Shown here piece by piece: positions 27,501 through 41,405 of a stretch of 64,000 nucleotides of DNA. Below the pieces are notes generated by a model. It did no database searches, was not told the origin of the DNA, and saw nothing but the letters and a program-made list of their open reading frames with translations. Origin of the DNA: Numida meleagris. Its lineage: Eukaryota > Chordata > Aves > Galliformes > Numididae. The stretch spans positions 50,979,695-51,043,694 of the forward strand of contig NC_034411.1 of NCBI RefSeq assembly GCF_002078875.1. The letters run 5' to 3'. Position 1 is the first letter of the stretch; each line of letters starts with the position of its first letter. The position numbers and the translations under genes are program-made.

Positions 27501-30500
27501 CTGCCATTAAGCGATAGCATTGTATGCTAGACAGATTTCTCTGATGTTCTCTCAGTGCTGCTCCTCTTAAGGTGCAATTGCAGCCTGCAGTTCAGATACA
27601 CGATTGCAGCGTGATAGTAACTACAACCTCACAGGGTCTGACATAGGCTGCTGGGCCCATCAGGGATCCTGCATAATATCTGGCAGCAAAAAGCTCCTAC
27701 CTGCAGGGGCTGCAGTTAAGCCTACACACTGTAGTGTGCCCGAGTGAGTTCAGCAGGCAGTCCTGGCCCAGGAGGGCAGAGCCAGCCTAGGCTTCTGCCA
27801 GAGCCTGCAGCCTAGGTCATGGCCTACCATCATGGCACAGGCCTCCAGCAGTGATGCTGGGCTGATGTGGGAGCGCAAGATGCTCTGTGGTTATCCCTGA
27901 TAGAGAGCTGCATCCAGATAAATGCTGCGAAAAACATCCCAAACTGCTGTGGCTGGCTTTGTTGGATCTGCCAGCTCTCCTGGACATGCATGGTCTGTAT
28001 GAGGGCTCCTTATGGGAAAAGCTCATTAGCAATTTCTTCAGTGATACCTTGTAAAACTTCAGTTGTTCCAGAAAAAGTGTTAAATCTTTAGATTACGCAG
28101 GTTTGTTTTTACTGTTTTTCATGGGATGCTGACTTGAAGTAACGTACAGTCTCTTTGTACATTACAGTCTTCCACAGGGAAAAATGTGAGTCGGCTCTTT
28201 CCTAAACTTAGATGTGTCTTAATTAATTATCTGCTGACCCTCTTGTGCTTGCAGATCCACTGTAGTTTTCTTTGCTACACGATACTGGGGAACAGGCTGT
28301 TACTGACTGTAGACTGACCAGAAGCAGTGCTCATGCTTTCACTGCTCTTGCATGTCATCAGTTTTCATCTGATTCTTTTGAGAATCTGTAATGTAAAAAT
28401 TCACTTGGTTGATTTTAGCCTCATGAGCTGATATCTCATTTGAGAGAGAAACTGTGCCTCAGTAGCTACTACATGTATCTTTCTCTGCAGAATGATACCA
28501 ATTTGCTGTAGCAGATTTCAGAAGATTCTCTCAGTTAATAAACCGTTTAGATACATCTTGGTAGTAATCTTGCAGGCTCAAAATCTGTGGGAAGACAAGT
28601 AGTTAAGGGAAAGATTTACCTGGCCAAGAATAAGCATGTTGTTAAATGCATGATACAAACAGATTTTCCAAGAAAGACAGTAATTGCTGAGCTGATCATA
28701 TCTGTGATTCTGCCTCACTTCTATATGAGGGGGAAAAAAAATGCTTTGGCCACTTCCACACAAAGCTAAACATTCCCATTTCCTTTGTCAGTCTCCATGA
28801 TACAGAGCCCAAGCCATCAGTCAGGTGCATCACCTTGGGCTCCTCCTTCAATCCCATTTTCCTGCATCTGAAATAACAGTAACCTACCCACGGGATACTT
28901 GGCTGATCCATACAAATGTGTTACTGCTCGTATTTATTTTCTTATTGTAAAAGAGGTGACATTAAATTTACGGTGTTTGGTGATAATTTGTGCAACTAAT
29001 TAAAAACTGGGGTAGGTTATATGGCTTTTTGAAATGCTTAATCAGTCACCCGAATGCTACCTCCATTCATGAAAACAAATGGCTTCTGATAATTTATGTT
29101 TTAAAAGAATAAAAAGCCGGAAGAAGTTAAGTGTCAACCTAATGTTAACTTTCAGTACAAAACAGTTTGCTGAAACCAGGATGCAATTAAAACATACTGT
29201 TTTATAGAGTCCTTTATAGCATGATAGTTTTTATAGGTCTATGTCTGTGTCTTTTGGAGGGTGAGCCACAGTTCAGCTTTGCCCAGGAAATAACAAATGG
29301 TATTAAAAACACATCAAAAGTGCAGATGTTTTCAAGAGGAAAGTTTGGGGGGGGGGGTGGCTGTTAACTGGGGGGATGGAGCAGGGTGAGGTGAACAAAT
29401 TCAGTAGGCAAGGCTTAAGAACTGATTAAGGAGGGGATTTCTTCCCTTCTCGGGCCTCCAGAGTACTCCAGTGTGTCCATATCTCATCTGTCCTGGCTCA
29501 TCCAAGGTGTCCTTCTTGCACCAAGGGCATGGTTTAGCAGTATGGCTCTGTCACAAAGCTAGGCTCTTGCCCTTTTCACCTGCTGCCTTTACTGTTAAAA
29601 AAAAAATAATTATCAGCTCTGCTCCTCAAGAGATGCATAAGAATAATCATAAATCTGACAATGCTAATAAATATGAAAATCATGCATAAGCTGCATGCTG
29701 GATATAATTCCTTTTTATTTTTCCCCTTTAACACATCTTACTCATGCGGGGAGCCAGTGTTTTCTATGAATTTATACTTATACGCTTTTCTTGATGGGAC
29801 CTCTGCAGGAACAAAAGGGCTTTGAAATGAAATCCTACGTGGTATTGTAGCTGGTTACAATATAGCTGTGTTGGAAAGTGTCAGTGACTGCTGTCAGGCA
29901 AGCTGGAGCTGTTAAGGAAGGCTGTGATCTCGAGGCCATGACTGCTCTAGATAAAGGTGTGCTGAACAACCCTAATTCTAGCAAAAAGGAAGGTTTTATA
30001 AACCCCATCATACAAATGAAATAGCTGGAAAGAATAGAGTTCCCTTTGCTAGCAAAAGGCTGCTAGGGTCTGATTCAAATTTAGGCTGTGTGCCATGAGG
30101 ATTTCTCCAATGACAGGTAGACACACTAGGTGCTTGCTTGGCCTTAATGGGGAACAGAGCAGGCTGGGAAGACAATCTTGACAATTGAGAGTATATGTAT
30201 GGCCTATGTTTGTTTTCTATTTGGAATAGAGGTTTGTGTGTGTTTTCAATAGCAAAGCATTAGAAAACGTACCTGATTATACCACTCCTCTCTCCTTCTA
30301 TCAAAAGGATATTTGATTTCCCTTAGCTGCCAGCACTAATATGTCCCTTGGGTCAGGCATTAGATGCAAATACAAGCGGACTGTGTAAACTTTCAGACAA
30401 AGAGTGTATTGAAATAATTTGTGTTGAAATTAATTGGAAACATGTTTGCTGCTAGTAAATAATCACTGTGTGAGATTTTGGGGAAGCCCATAGTTTTTGC

Positions 30501-33500
30501 AGAGAATATAGAGGCTTTCCAAACTTTCCCTGCAATTGAATCTTACTGGGTACAGTGCACTGTTTGTATTTAAGACCCTTTGCAGAGAAGAGATGAAAGG
30601 AAAAAGCGTGCAATTCTGAAGTTTCCTCCAGCGGAGGAGAGCATTTTGTTCCACATGTGAGGAAACTAGAGCAACTTAAACAATTATATGATGGCACCCC
30701 TTTTCACTTCAATTTCTAAGCTGGAGCACAGGTATAATTATTGTCAGGGCTTTAAAAATAAAGAAATATTCCAATTTCAGAATTCCACTTACGTTTTCCC
30801 CTGCCTATTATTTTATATAGTTACTTTCAGTTTCTTGACTTTCTGGAAAATTTTTTTGCTGCCAGTTCAGGTGTGTTAGTGCAGCATCTCAACAGGTGCC
30901 TTTCAATGACCACCCCTACCCTACTGCAATGAACACCTCAAGCAGCAATCAGTGAGGTGATCAAAACCTGTTAGAAGACTTGTTCCTTTTTATTTGCATG
31001 GTAACATAACATTGCTATGCTAATAGCAGGGACTACCCTGCAACGCACAGCAGTAGGAAGGCAGAGGACAGTGAGAGCAGAGTACACTAAAGCCAGTTTG
31101 CAGAAGACCACAGTGACTGAGCAGGTGTCAGCATTACTTGAAGTTCCCTTCTCTTAGCAAATTTTGTCTCTTCAGATTTTTCGCTTCTTCTTGAATTTTA
31201 TCCTTCATTTTCATTGAAAATATATTACAGAGAAAAGGACCAAAATGGAAAAGAGAAAGTATGTGCATTAAAGTGGGTGTGGTGGAGTATTGTAATAGAA
31301 TAAACATGAGCTCGTTAACTATGACAGTGAAAGTTTTCCTACAGATCTGTTGCTGTTAGATTAAAGACTTATTACACAAGCCTGAGGATTCAGCAATCCA
31401 TTCTTTACAAGGATTTGAAAATATTTGTTTGCTTCTAGGATTTTGTATTTGTATTTACATATGATCATTTATCATCTTTAATTCCTAATCTAGTTAAATA
31501 AAAATAATTTAAAATGTTCATATGTATTTTAATAACAGCTAAGAAACTTTTATTCTTGTGAGGAAAATATTGTCACAAACATTCTTTTCATAGGAACAAA
31601 CAGCAAGGGAGAAATTACAGCAGCTATAAATCAGTTTTGTGTTTTTGATAATTCAATACACTTTTCACAGATCACTCTCTCTGTTTGGCATCCTCATAAC
31701 AACTCAGTTGGCACGCAGCTTTGCAATCAATCTCATTTCTTTCCTCCACCCTCTCTTCTTCCCAGTATCATACACTTAAAAAGGAGTTTAGTTTCCAAGA
31801 AGTGTTTTACCAGGTGTACAATCCAAAGACTCATCTTTTAAATCTCTAACACTTGCATGATCCCTTTTGTGCAGGTTAACAGTTATTTCACTTCTATATT
31901 ATATGGACAGAACATCGAAAATTATCGTAGGGTTAACAACTGTGTGTGGTTATGCTGATGAGCTAATTTAATCCCTTGGAAGGGGGATAATGGGGTAATA
32001 AAGCACTAAGGGATAAGCTTAATCATGTCTTTCTGGTAGTCTGACAATTGCATCCTCTTCTAAAGCAGTTTCCTGCAAAGACACCAAAGGAAAAACGCCT
32101 GTAGTTGTCACTGCACAGATGAAGGAAGTGTCCATGGCTGTGTCAGTCACTTTAATGAGTCACAGGAGGAGGGAAAGTGGAGGAACAAATTAAAAACAAC
32201 AGTATTTTTCTCCCTTCCCCACCCCCAACAGAAGAAAGTGAGAATAGTTGCAATTTCATTTGCTTTTAAAGCACAGCACTTGGGTAATAAACGTCCCCTG
32301 CAAATGTGCTGAGCAAACACCTCTGCATTCATCAATATGCGGGAGCTGTTTATTGCCTCATAAACTTGGAAGCAAGTGATATTGTCTCTTAAATCAATGG
32401 CTGCATGGACATACTAGGCACTGTAGGAGAACAGTACATCCAGACACTGCTGATACTTAAATTAATGGCTCTAGTAATGAGTGAAATGTGCTTCGTCACT
32501 ATGAAAAAAGTTAGACATAGATTAAAAGCGTGCTTAGAAGACAATGTATATATGTTGTGGTAGGGATGTGTGTTTGTGTGTCTCATTATGGTTTTTATTA
32601 CTTTGGCATAAAAACCAGATATTCTGTGTTGTTTTGATTTTAACTGTGGGTTAGGCTGCCAGTTCCAGCCAGACTTGGTTTAAGCTTGTCTTACATACAA
32701 ACACATCTTCTAAATCTGTAGGGAAGGTGGCTTGGCCTGTGGAACAGATAGCTTTACAAACTTCAAACCAGATTAAAGGGCCAATAAGAAGCTGATTTCT
32801 ATGGCATCTCTGATCTGAAAATGATTTAGAAACATTAAGGAATTAGCTGATGTTGCACTGTAGATTTCCCATCTACAGAGCATCTCAAGATGGTCATATC
32901 CCCTTTATCTGAAATGAAGAGAACAGCACAGCTGGAAGGCATTGCTCCTGGTCTGAAACTGCTAGTGTTCAAAGTTGAAAGTCAGTGTAGGAAAAGATGT
33001 GACAAGGATCACAGAAGGGCTGACTGATCAAGCACTGTGTTTCTGCGCGCTGACAGTGTCTATACTGCAACAAGGACTAATTGTTTATTGAGCAACCATA
33101 ACATTTACAGCAGTGAAATGAAGTGGAATGCAAGTTAGACTTCATGTGAACAAGCCATCTGACTGCATACCATGGGTCCCAGGCAATGTGAATATCTGGC
33201 AGTGTTGCCCATGTTGTTGGGGGAAGCTAATTTAGCAGCAGCATCAGTACAGTTACATGATTTCTCAAGGTAACCATCCATGCTGCTTAAGCATCCCCCT
33301 TTTGCAGATGAATAGTACAAAGATACTGAAGGAAGAAACATTCCTTCTTCGCCCCTCCTCATCTTTTACCTCCAATGACATATAAATACTACTGAAGCAG
33401 TCTGTGCTATAGTGGATATTTCCCATCTGCAGGTTGTTCCAGCCAGACCCTGTTTTCTAAAGGTAGAACAGTATAAAACACTGTGGCTACAAGAACAGGA

Positions 33501-34199
33501 CTCTATTTGAAATCACCTATACATACTTATTTATGGATGTTTCCTGTATAGGCTACATTTCAAAAGACCAATCTTTTTACTGTCAGAACTTTTACTTTGT
33601 ATTCAACAGTATACCACTAATAATGTGTCAGGAGAGTGCTGTATGAGGTCCTTACCGAGCCTATTTTAAAATCCCAATTTTAATCTTTTAATCTCAAGTC
33701 CTTTTTGAATTAGCCTGCTCCATTGGAGCATTAGAATTGTTTACTAATTAGTAAAAAAAAAAACTGTTTGTTTTTCGAGTAGCTTAAGATCTGAGCAGGG
33801 TTTTTTTTCCAAACTGTGTGAAGCAAAAACTTGATCTCCATTAGCTCCAAAAGGTAAATATTTTGCTAAATTTCAGACCTCTCATAATGTAACGGCTTAA
33901 AAAGAGGAAAAAAACCAATTGTGTTTTCTGGGTAAAGTCCCCAGTAGCCCAATTCAGATTTCAGAGTTTTTTAAATGACATCATTACCGGCATTCAAGCG
34001 GTGCTCAGAAAGGGTGTAAATCAGCAGAATAGCTTTATACCACCCTCTTCCATATTGTCAAGATGTACTAGTGAACAGAAAATTAAGCATGCATATGTAA
34101 CATAACACCGTTGCAATGAAGTGTAGCATAATTTCAGGCTGCATCTGCAAAAGCTGCGCATCGCTGAGCACTGTCTTAATAGCCCTCTGTGTGTGGTTC
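18544..34199. other. Intergenic, no gene recognised (15.7 kb)
   Basis: No coding exon, RNA gene or confidently named repeat is seen. Small features are a TA-rich run after A12 at 22388-22411, a perfect 10-bp inverted repeat at 25298-25323, and a G10 run near 29347-29357. Open frames here are all short and look random. Confidence 0.5.
25298..25323. repeat. Perfect inverted repeat, 10-bp arms with 6-nt spacer
   Basis: The arms are TTTGATCACA (25298-25307) and TGTGATCAAA (25314-25323), separated by GTACTG. The arms match perfectly. Function is unknown. It could be chance or a hairpin. Confidence 0.85.
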
Positions 34200-34625
34200 T
34201 GTTGTAGCCTGGCTAGAGGACGAGGTATGTGTTGATTTAGCATGTTGCTGGAGCACAATCGATAAACTAAAGGAAATCCTGAGGAAGGACAACAGGAAGA
34301 CGAACCAGCCTGGATATATTAACAGAACTGTATCTAGGCAGCTTTGTGAAAGAATAACTGAGATGAAATATTAGTTGTAGACGTTTAAAGGATGTAAATG
34401 TTAAAGAGAAAGGATTGTCTTATTGTAAAGCAAAGACATGACGAGTAAGGGAATGTACTCCTGGGAGCAGCAGGTGTCCTGTCCACTGGGAATTTAAACT
34501 AGTTTTGACAGGACAATAAAAAAAAGAATATCAAACACAGTCCTCTGTTCCTGGATCTTGGTTTTGATGATGTAATAGTTTTTCTTCTTGCTACCTCTCG
34601 CGGAGTGAAATTAGTGCTTTATTAG
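34200..34625 (+). mobile_element. Possible LTR-like block (low confidence)
   Basis: The block begins at TGTTGTAGCCTGGC. Downstream it has AATTTAAA (34491-34498), then AATAAA (34515-34520), then CACAGTCCTCTGTTCCTGG. This spacing resembles the TATA / poly(A) / U5 order of avian retroviral LTRs. No CA-terminated right end and no target-site duplication could be placed, so the borders are approximate. It could also be ordinary sequence with a chance arrangement. Confidence 0.35.
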
Positions 34626-36716
34626 TGCTTTCTCAATACAGAAAAGAAATTAATAGGTTACTATTTCCTAGTGAAGCAGCAGCTTAATATTTGTATTTCT
34701 GCTTGGAAAAGCACCACAAAGTTTCTAAAAGGTGAAATATGGTATTTCACATGAGCAATTGCTGCTGGTGCTGTCTCCTCATCCTGGAAAAGGCAGTCTC
34801 CAGATAGACCTCAGGTGTGGCACCTTTGTCATAAGGAAGAAGAGCCACAAGTGCTGAATGTTCAAGATGTATGAAAATATCATAATTTGGGGGGATGGGT
34901 GTTGTGGGAAGCGAACAGATTTTAAAGTTAACAAAGTGAGCTTTGACAATATCATGTCAGGTGTCCAGCACAAGTGCAGAATACCTCTCCTTCCACAGAC
35001 ACATCCCAAGTCTGGCTGCCTCTTGTCAGGGCCCTCAGTTCCATCCACGTGATGGAAACAACATCTGGTTTGCTCGGAGTGGCTCAGAGCTGTTATCTAC
35101 CTCTTTTTTCCAACTCATCTGCAGTCCATGACAGTTTTGATTCTCTTCTGTTCCTTTTCCTCTCCTGTCTGGATCCTTTCTCCTGTACTCTCCCATCTCT
35201 GGTCCTTCCATGTTCTTGCTGTGCCTGTAGTTTTTCCATCACTCCTGCCCTAATATTCATCAGCTTTAAGTTTTTTTCCTCTGGTGTTTTAACCCATGTA
35301 AATTAGATGTGATGGCAGAGACTGCATTCAGTCAGCTCCCTTTAGGTTAGAAGCCAGCTGCTCTTAGCCCCGCAGCAGCTAAATGGAAGTATTGCCTTTG
35401 CCTTCTTTGGGGCCAGGATTTCAAGCTCGCACTTCTCACATTTCTTAACTGTCTTGAAAGCAGGAAATTATCAAATCCACAAGGAACACAGGTACCCTGA
35501 TTTGTGCCCTGCAAAAATCTTGCATGGTTATAAGGCTATTACTTGCCTGGCTGTTCAGGACTATCAGAATACTTTGGCAGGCTTTCTGTAAGGTTAACAA
35601 AAGTTAAATAAATAAGGAATTGGTGTGTACCCAAATAATGTGTCTCACTGTATCTGTGTATTCAGCCAGAAGAAATTTGGCCGTGTTTATGTCTCATTTC
35701 TAAATGCTGGCATGCGAAGTATAATCAAGGTATTCCTTTTAACAGGATTGATTTGAAGCTAAATGGAGCTCTGTATTCCTTGCAGCATCAGGTTCTTCAA
35801 AAATGAAGGAGCATTGAAGTGGGGAATAAAAATAGTAGCACTGTCTTTTGCCACCGCTACATTTTCTGTTCTTCTCCCATGTTCTTCATGGAAATCTTCC
35901 TTCCCCTTCTCTTCCTTTCATAACTGATACTACCTTATCTTTCCTTGTGCTGAAGGTTCTGTGGCAGTTCAGCTCTTTTCACTTCATTCTCGATGCCTGA
36001 TTTCTTGTTTCTCTGGCCATTAGTAAAATCAACTTAATTCTTACTCTAACCTTGTGGGATTTGGGTGCAGAGATTAAGGGGGAAGCTCATAAATGCTCGA
36101 TATAAAAATAAAAAAAAAAGTGGCTGTAGTGTAAGTGGAGTAAGAGGAGAGCAAGAGAGAACTAAGCAAAAATGGTTTTTCTTTTGGCTAAGAACATTGA
36201 AAGAGGATGAAAAATAACACCTGAGGGAAGAAAGCAAAGACTAAAAGAAACAAGGAAAGGAAGGAGATGTGTATAAAATGACTACAGTCCCCACTTTTAT
36301 TACAAGAAGTGGTCAAACTTTAAATGGAAAGGATATGTGGAGGGAATAAAGGAAAAAAGAGGTGGGGAAATAAAAGGTTGTTTCACTGCATTATGTTATA
36401 GAATTTGACGGAAAATTTACAAACATGAGATCCACATAAGATATTAGTCATAAAATATAAAAGATTTAATTATTATTTAGGTAAACCACACCATATATAG
36501 TTTTCCCCTTATTCAACACAAAACTGGCTTAATTCCCATGAAGCCAAGCAAAACTAAATATTTTATTCAAGATAAGCCTAAGCTCCCACTAGATTACTCA
36601 AGGTGTATCAGTTGAATATTTTGTGATAATTGTTAATAATTTGCCTTGACTGAATGCCAGAGGCCTTTTAAAAGCTTCTCAATGATTTATTTACTTTATT
36701 TTAGGAAAAAAAGGCA
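34626..36716. other. Intergenic, no gene recognised
   Basis: Short open frames at 34,779-35,306 on both strands show no family resemblance. No repeat is recognised. Confidence 0.55.
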
Positions 36717-36944
36717 CTAGGGCTGCTTCAAAAGTAAAGCCTCCTATTTTATTATGTTGGCCAATTATGTCAGAGGTGGATGATGGCTGTACTGCACTAG
36801 AATTTGAACCCACCAATATTCAGTTGTATTTTGTTGTCATGTAACAGATGGCAGCAGAGGGGCAATCTGACAAATGGCATCTGACATGGAAGTGCATGTG
36901 AAATGATGGTCTGCCACTGAATTCCCCCATGCAGAACAAATACT
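36717..36944 (+). mobile_element. Galluhop-like mariner, 5' part only
   Basis: The left end reads GGGCTGCTTCAAAAGTAAAG CCTCC, the terminal-repeat wording of the chicken mariner Galluhop. The internal sequence CACCAATATTCAGTTG...ATGGCAGCAGAGGGGCA and the first transposase codons follow. Similarity stops at about 36944 (CATGCAGAACAAA). The transposase frame is broken early: after the first ten codons a TGA follows GTG AAA. This is an inactive cut-and-paste DNA transposon fossil. Confidence 0.88.
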
Positions 36945-39900
36945 CTTGTAATCCATGGAGAGGAGAGGTTACTCTTTCCTTCTTCCACCTAGCAGCACCT
37001 TTTATCCCAGTGTCTCCTTTGGTGGTCAGTCTGCTTGCTAAAGTTCTGCCATTGTCTAAGTAGATGGCCATCTCACTGCTATATGGTGTCCCCAGCCACC
37101 TACTGCCACTGAAAAGCCCTGTGCAGTGCTGCTGCCTTGGTTTCCTATATGATCCCATCCAGCTTTTGTTCCGTGAGACAAAAGAGAGCCTGTGCACCAA
37201 GTCTGATTATCCTGGGGAGTACTTATTGTACTAACATAGAATTGAAGTTCTCTGCATCCTCATCCAACCAAGCACAAACAGAGTTGAGTTTCATTTTCAT
37301 CCTTGAGGCAGTTCTAGTCCCTTCTTTGCCCAAAAACCTACTGTGTGTATCCCTGCCCAGCAGTCCATCTTTGCATGTGCTCTGTATCTGTCATGTAAAA
37401 AGTATCCTATAAACTATTTGCTAGTCATAATTATGACTTCATACACAGAATAACTACAACAAAAGTAAACAAAATTTATAGTAAATATATACACCTATTG
37501 TAGCAAAATATATACCAAATAAGGGATTCCACTAGACAGTTCATACGCTAAACCTCATTCACATCTCAGCTCAAGCTCTGCAAAGAAATTTGTAAATGAA
37601 TTATATAATGTAATACAAAGCCCTGGTTACCTCCTGGTCACCTAATGTTCATTTTGACATCTGTGTAAGTTGAAGATCTCTCTGTCTTCAGTATTTCTTT
37701 CCTATTCCCAGGTGAAATGGGGGTGTCAATTTCCCCCACTGGTCAGTAGCTGACTACCTAGACAATCTGTAGTCTTGGTCCCTCTACAGATCAGGGGCTT
37801 TCACTTTCAGTTGAGCAGAAGTTTTTCAATGGGCAACGAAAGAGATAAGAAATCTTCTAATAAAGATTTCATTTCTCACTGAAATAAACATCCACACAGT
37901 CAGGAAGCAGGTTGAAGGCATACAGTCAGCAGATAAATTCTCCAGCTCTGCTTTCCTTATCCCATCTCTGCAGCACAATGCATTGAGTTGTCATCTGCCA
38001 TTTGTGTATTCATTCTAATTCTTTCTGCCTTGTTATTCTGTCAATTTCTTAATCTATTTACACTGACTTTATTTTCAGTGTCTATTGTGACAGCAAATCC
38101 TAGAATTGCCTTGGGTGTTGTCTGAAAATGGCCATTATCAAATCATAATGCCTACCCAGATGAGGAACTGTAAAGGCCCTAGGCATCAGTAGGAGTCTTT
38201 AGCAGCTGCCTGCAGTTTAGACCTGCATATCAATTTCCACCTTAGAGGATATGCTGCAGTATTATAAGGTGAATAGGAACTGGGGGTATTAAAATTTGGA
38301 TTAGTGGTTCAGCCAAAACATTCACCTTCCCTTCTCTCTTTTTCTTTCTCTGTCTCTTTCTCATATTAATAAACTTGTTATCTCCATCTTTTGTTGGTAA
38401 ACTATATAAAAATGCAAATGATCCAGAATCCAATTAATTTCTGGAAGGTTGCAGCTGTTTTGGGCTCTATTCACAAAGACATGTGGTGTGCGTGCATTCG
38501 TGTGTGTGTATATGCATGTGTATGCATCTGATTGCTAAGAAAATCAGGCCTTATTATTGAAGCCTTGACTCTCAAAATTTGAGCTATTGTTTATTGCCAG
38601 TGCTGATGCAAACAGATAATTTCCAAATTGTATTCCATGTTTATTAAAGTGGTAGGAAATGTGGCTAATTTCAGACAAAGCTAAGAAAAGGTGGAGCTTG
38701 AGAGCTGCAATAGGAGATCTGGGAAATCTGTTTCTATTACAACAAATAAAAGTTTATCTAATATCTCAAAAAGCATTAATTACTGTGAGGCTCAGGTGAA
38801 CACGTGGATTTTTTCATTGGTTTTGTCATTCTTCATTGCTTTGTTTTATGCTTGTGATTTGTTTGGCTTCATTTCATGTTTTGTTGTTTGGTTTTTTTTG
38901 CTTATGTCTGATGTGTAGTTATGAAATTGAGATTATCCTGGGAATATTTTTCATTACCCCAGCTCAGGCTTGGAACAGAAATTTATCTAGATCAGGCAGT
39001 TTGAAGAAATGGATGTAATTGTTCCTGTTACTGGTTGAGCTTGGGCAACATGTTCAGGACTGATTTTTTAATCTGTATTATATTAAGGACCTATGTTCAT
39101 GGCTGCATCTGGGACAACAAATATCACAGCACACAAAACTACCAACACTTGTGAACATGTCTTGATCACCTGTGTGTCTGCCCCCCATAGTAACGTTATC
39201 CATGAGCAATGAAATCAGCTGTGTCTGATCTTCTGTGATTTGTCTTCCTATTCTCCTTTTTGCTTTCTCTACTATTTAATATGGGTCAAAGATGTATCTA
39301 TCAGTGGAATATTAATAATCTCTCTCATACCCAGTGGAACTCAAAGTAGCTTAGTATCTATGAGATCTCTCCCCATGTGTCCTTCTACCTATTTAAGTTG
39401 AACAGTTGTACAAATTTTTTGCAAAGGAATGGAGCCATGGCTGATGACAGCATGATTGTATATCAGGCTGAAATGAGGGTAGTTTCTTTACTTGCAAATA
39501 ACCTGGGAATCTTATTTCATTTCCTCTTAAGATTTTGCTCTTTTTCTGATAGATGTGCTAAAGAAGAACAGGTATTGCTGACTATGAGAGCTGATCTTGC
39601 AAACATTGTTTGTCTTTTTTTATTGTGCTACATGCATTCAGTGAAATTTTAGCTGTCATCGAAATCCATGGAACATTCAAGGTACATACAACAGATGTAT
39701 GTAGAACTAGCCCTCCTCGATTCATTATAGTCATCGATTTCAGCAGCAAGTCCATACAAGGCTAAATTTAACCTTGTGCTGAAAGCTTGTGTCAGGTCAA
39801 AGCACTATTTAAATCCCCCTTGGACTCCAAAAATAGAATTCCAAAGCAAAATTGAAAGCCTTGAGATGGCTTCTAGTACAAGCAAAAATTTTATAAGGAG

Positions 39901-40642
39901 GAGATGGTTTTTGCCAAGGTTGTGATACTTTTTCTAAATACAGTCTAAGAAGTGTTGATCCATAGAGGCAGCAACTAGCTCAGTTTCACTGAGCATGGAA
40001 ATTCACTGAATAATGTGCTGAGGTGCCTTGATTAATAAGAACAGGCTCCTCTATGGGCAATAAACCCAAGGCTGCTCTCTCCCTGGGAAATAGCCAAAGC
40101 TTTTGATCAGATAAGCTAGGTTTTTAAGTTTAATATTTTACAGTGAGAGCTTTTCTTCTTTTAGCTTTGTTGTATCTGATAATGCAGAGATAATGCATAT
40201 TGGGAGCACTGATAACAGAATAAGCAGATCTATAGCAAGAAAAATGGGAGAGAGGCTCCCATCTCAAGTACTGTTCTGGAAAGACTGGGTGGAGAGAGAG
40301 CTCGATAAGGTTATGTGTGGATCAGCAATAACTGCCTGTCTCACTGCCAAAGCAGCACTGTACATTAGAGCCTTGCAGGTGATCTTGGCATTACAGGGTA
40401 AAATCAGTGTGGCAGGCACTGGGTATAGTCCTTCTACAGGATGTTTTATTTCCACTATACTTGCAGTAGTCTCTTCCTCCAAAGAGTAGTCAGGGTTCAG
40501 GCAATTTCTTCATTCAGAAGCTGTGAGAAACACCAAAGTGTTCCCAGAGTAACAGCTCAGGTAGAGACCTAAAATTGAGAGGGTCCTTGGATGCAAAGAA
40601 TAATAATCTAGAAAATATAAATACCATTTCTATCCAGTGATG
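36945..40642. other. Intergenic, no gene recognised
   Basis: The first 300 bp after the truncated mariner are GC-richer than their surroundings and unassigned. A (TG)n-like stretch with interruptions lies at 38485-38530. No coding exon is recognised. Confidence 0.5.
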
Positions 40643-40713
40643 TCATAGAATGACAAAATCATTAAGGTTGGAAAGACCACTAAGATCATCTAGTCCAACC
40701 ATCAACAGCAGTG
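40643..40713 (-). mobile_element. CR1 LINE 3'-end fragment
   Basis: The fragment reads TCATAGAATGACAAAATCAT then AAGGTTGGAAAGACCACTAAGATCATCTAGTCCAACC on the + strand. This is the reverse complement of the CR1 3' tail, so the element runs on the - strand with its 3' end at the left. About 70 bp remain. Confidence 0.9.
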
Positions 40714-41405
40714 TATTTAAGTCTCTTTTATATAGCCTCCCTGGCTCAGTCTCCTTTCAAATTGAGATTCTTTCTTCTTTCCCAGTTGGATTCATTATCT
40801 GAAGCCATTTTGATTTCATTATAGTGAACACAGTATAAATATTTCTTTAAGAAGGAGACTGCAGGAGACTGGAAGATTTTGGGAGAGCCTGACAAATTAT
40901 CATAGATCACTAGGAGGAAATGATCTCTGTTATAACACATTGGAAAGTAGAGGGTGGAAAAGTATCTCTCTGGTATAAGAAATGGCTGCTTAGAGTAATC
41001 AAAGAAAATAAGAGATTGATTGATGTGAGTTAAAGAGCTTCACGTATTTCTTAAAGGACCTACTTCTGCTGTTCACTGACTTCTGCCAGCTACCAGTTAT
41101 CCTCAATCTGTGTTGACATAAGGTTTGAGAAACCTACCACCTCTAAGTCAAGAAACGTGTGTTACTCATTCCCTCATCTTAGTCAGCCAATCATATTTTG
41201 AATAATGCAGATGGGGCAATCTGTTTGAAGATTAGATCACACTAAGAGCCATTACTAGTAAGACCAGAGGCCCATCTAGCCCAGCACTTGTCTCTACGTG
41301 ACACTTCCCCTTGCTGCTCTACCAGCCTTCAGCTAAGACCAGCTCAAGGGATAGGACACCCCTTGCTTTAGGTGTAGTCTCTATTTTTGCTAAGTCTACT
41401 GCTTT

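Noticed and set aside
36820..37200. 126-codon frame on the - strand
   Set aside because: It overlaps the antisense of the Galluhop mariner and runs into unassigned DNA. There is no protein-like composition or known homology.
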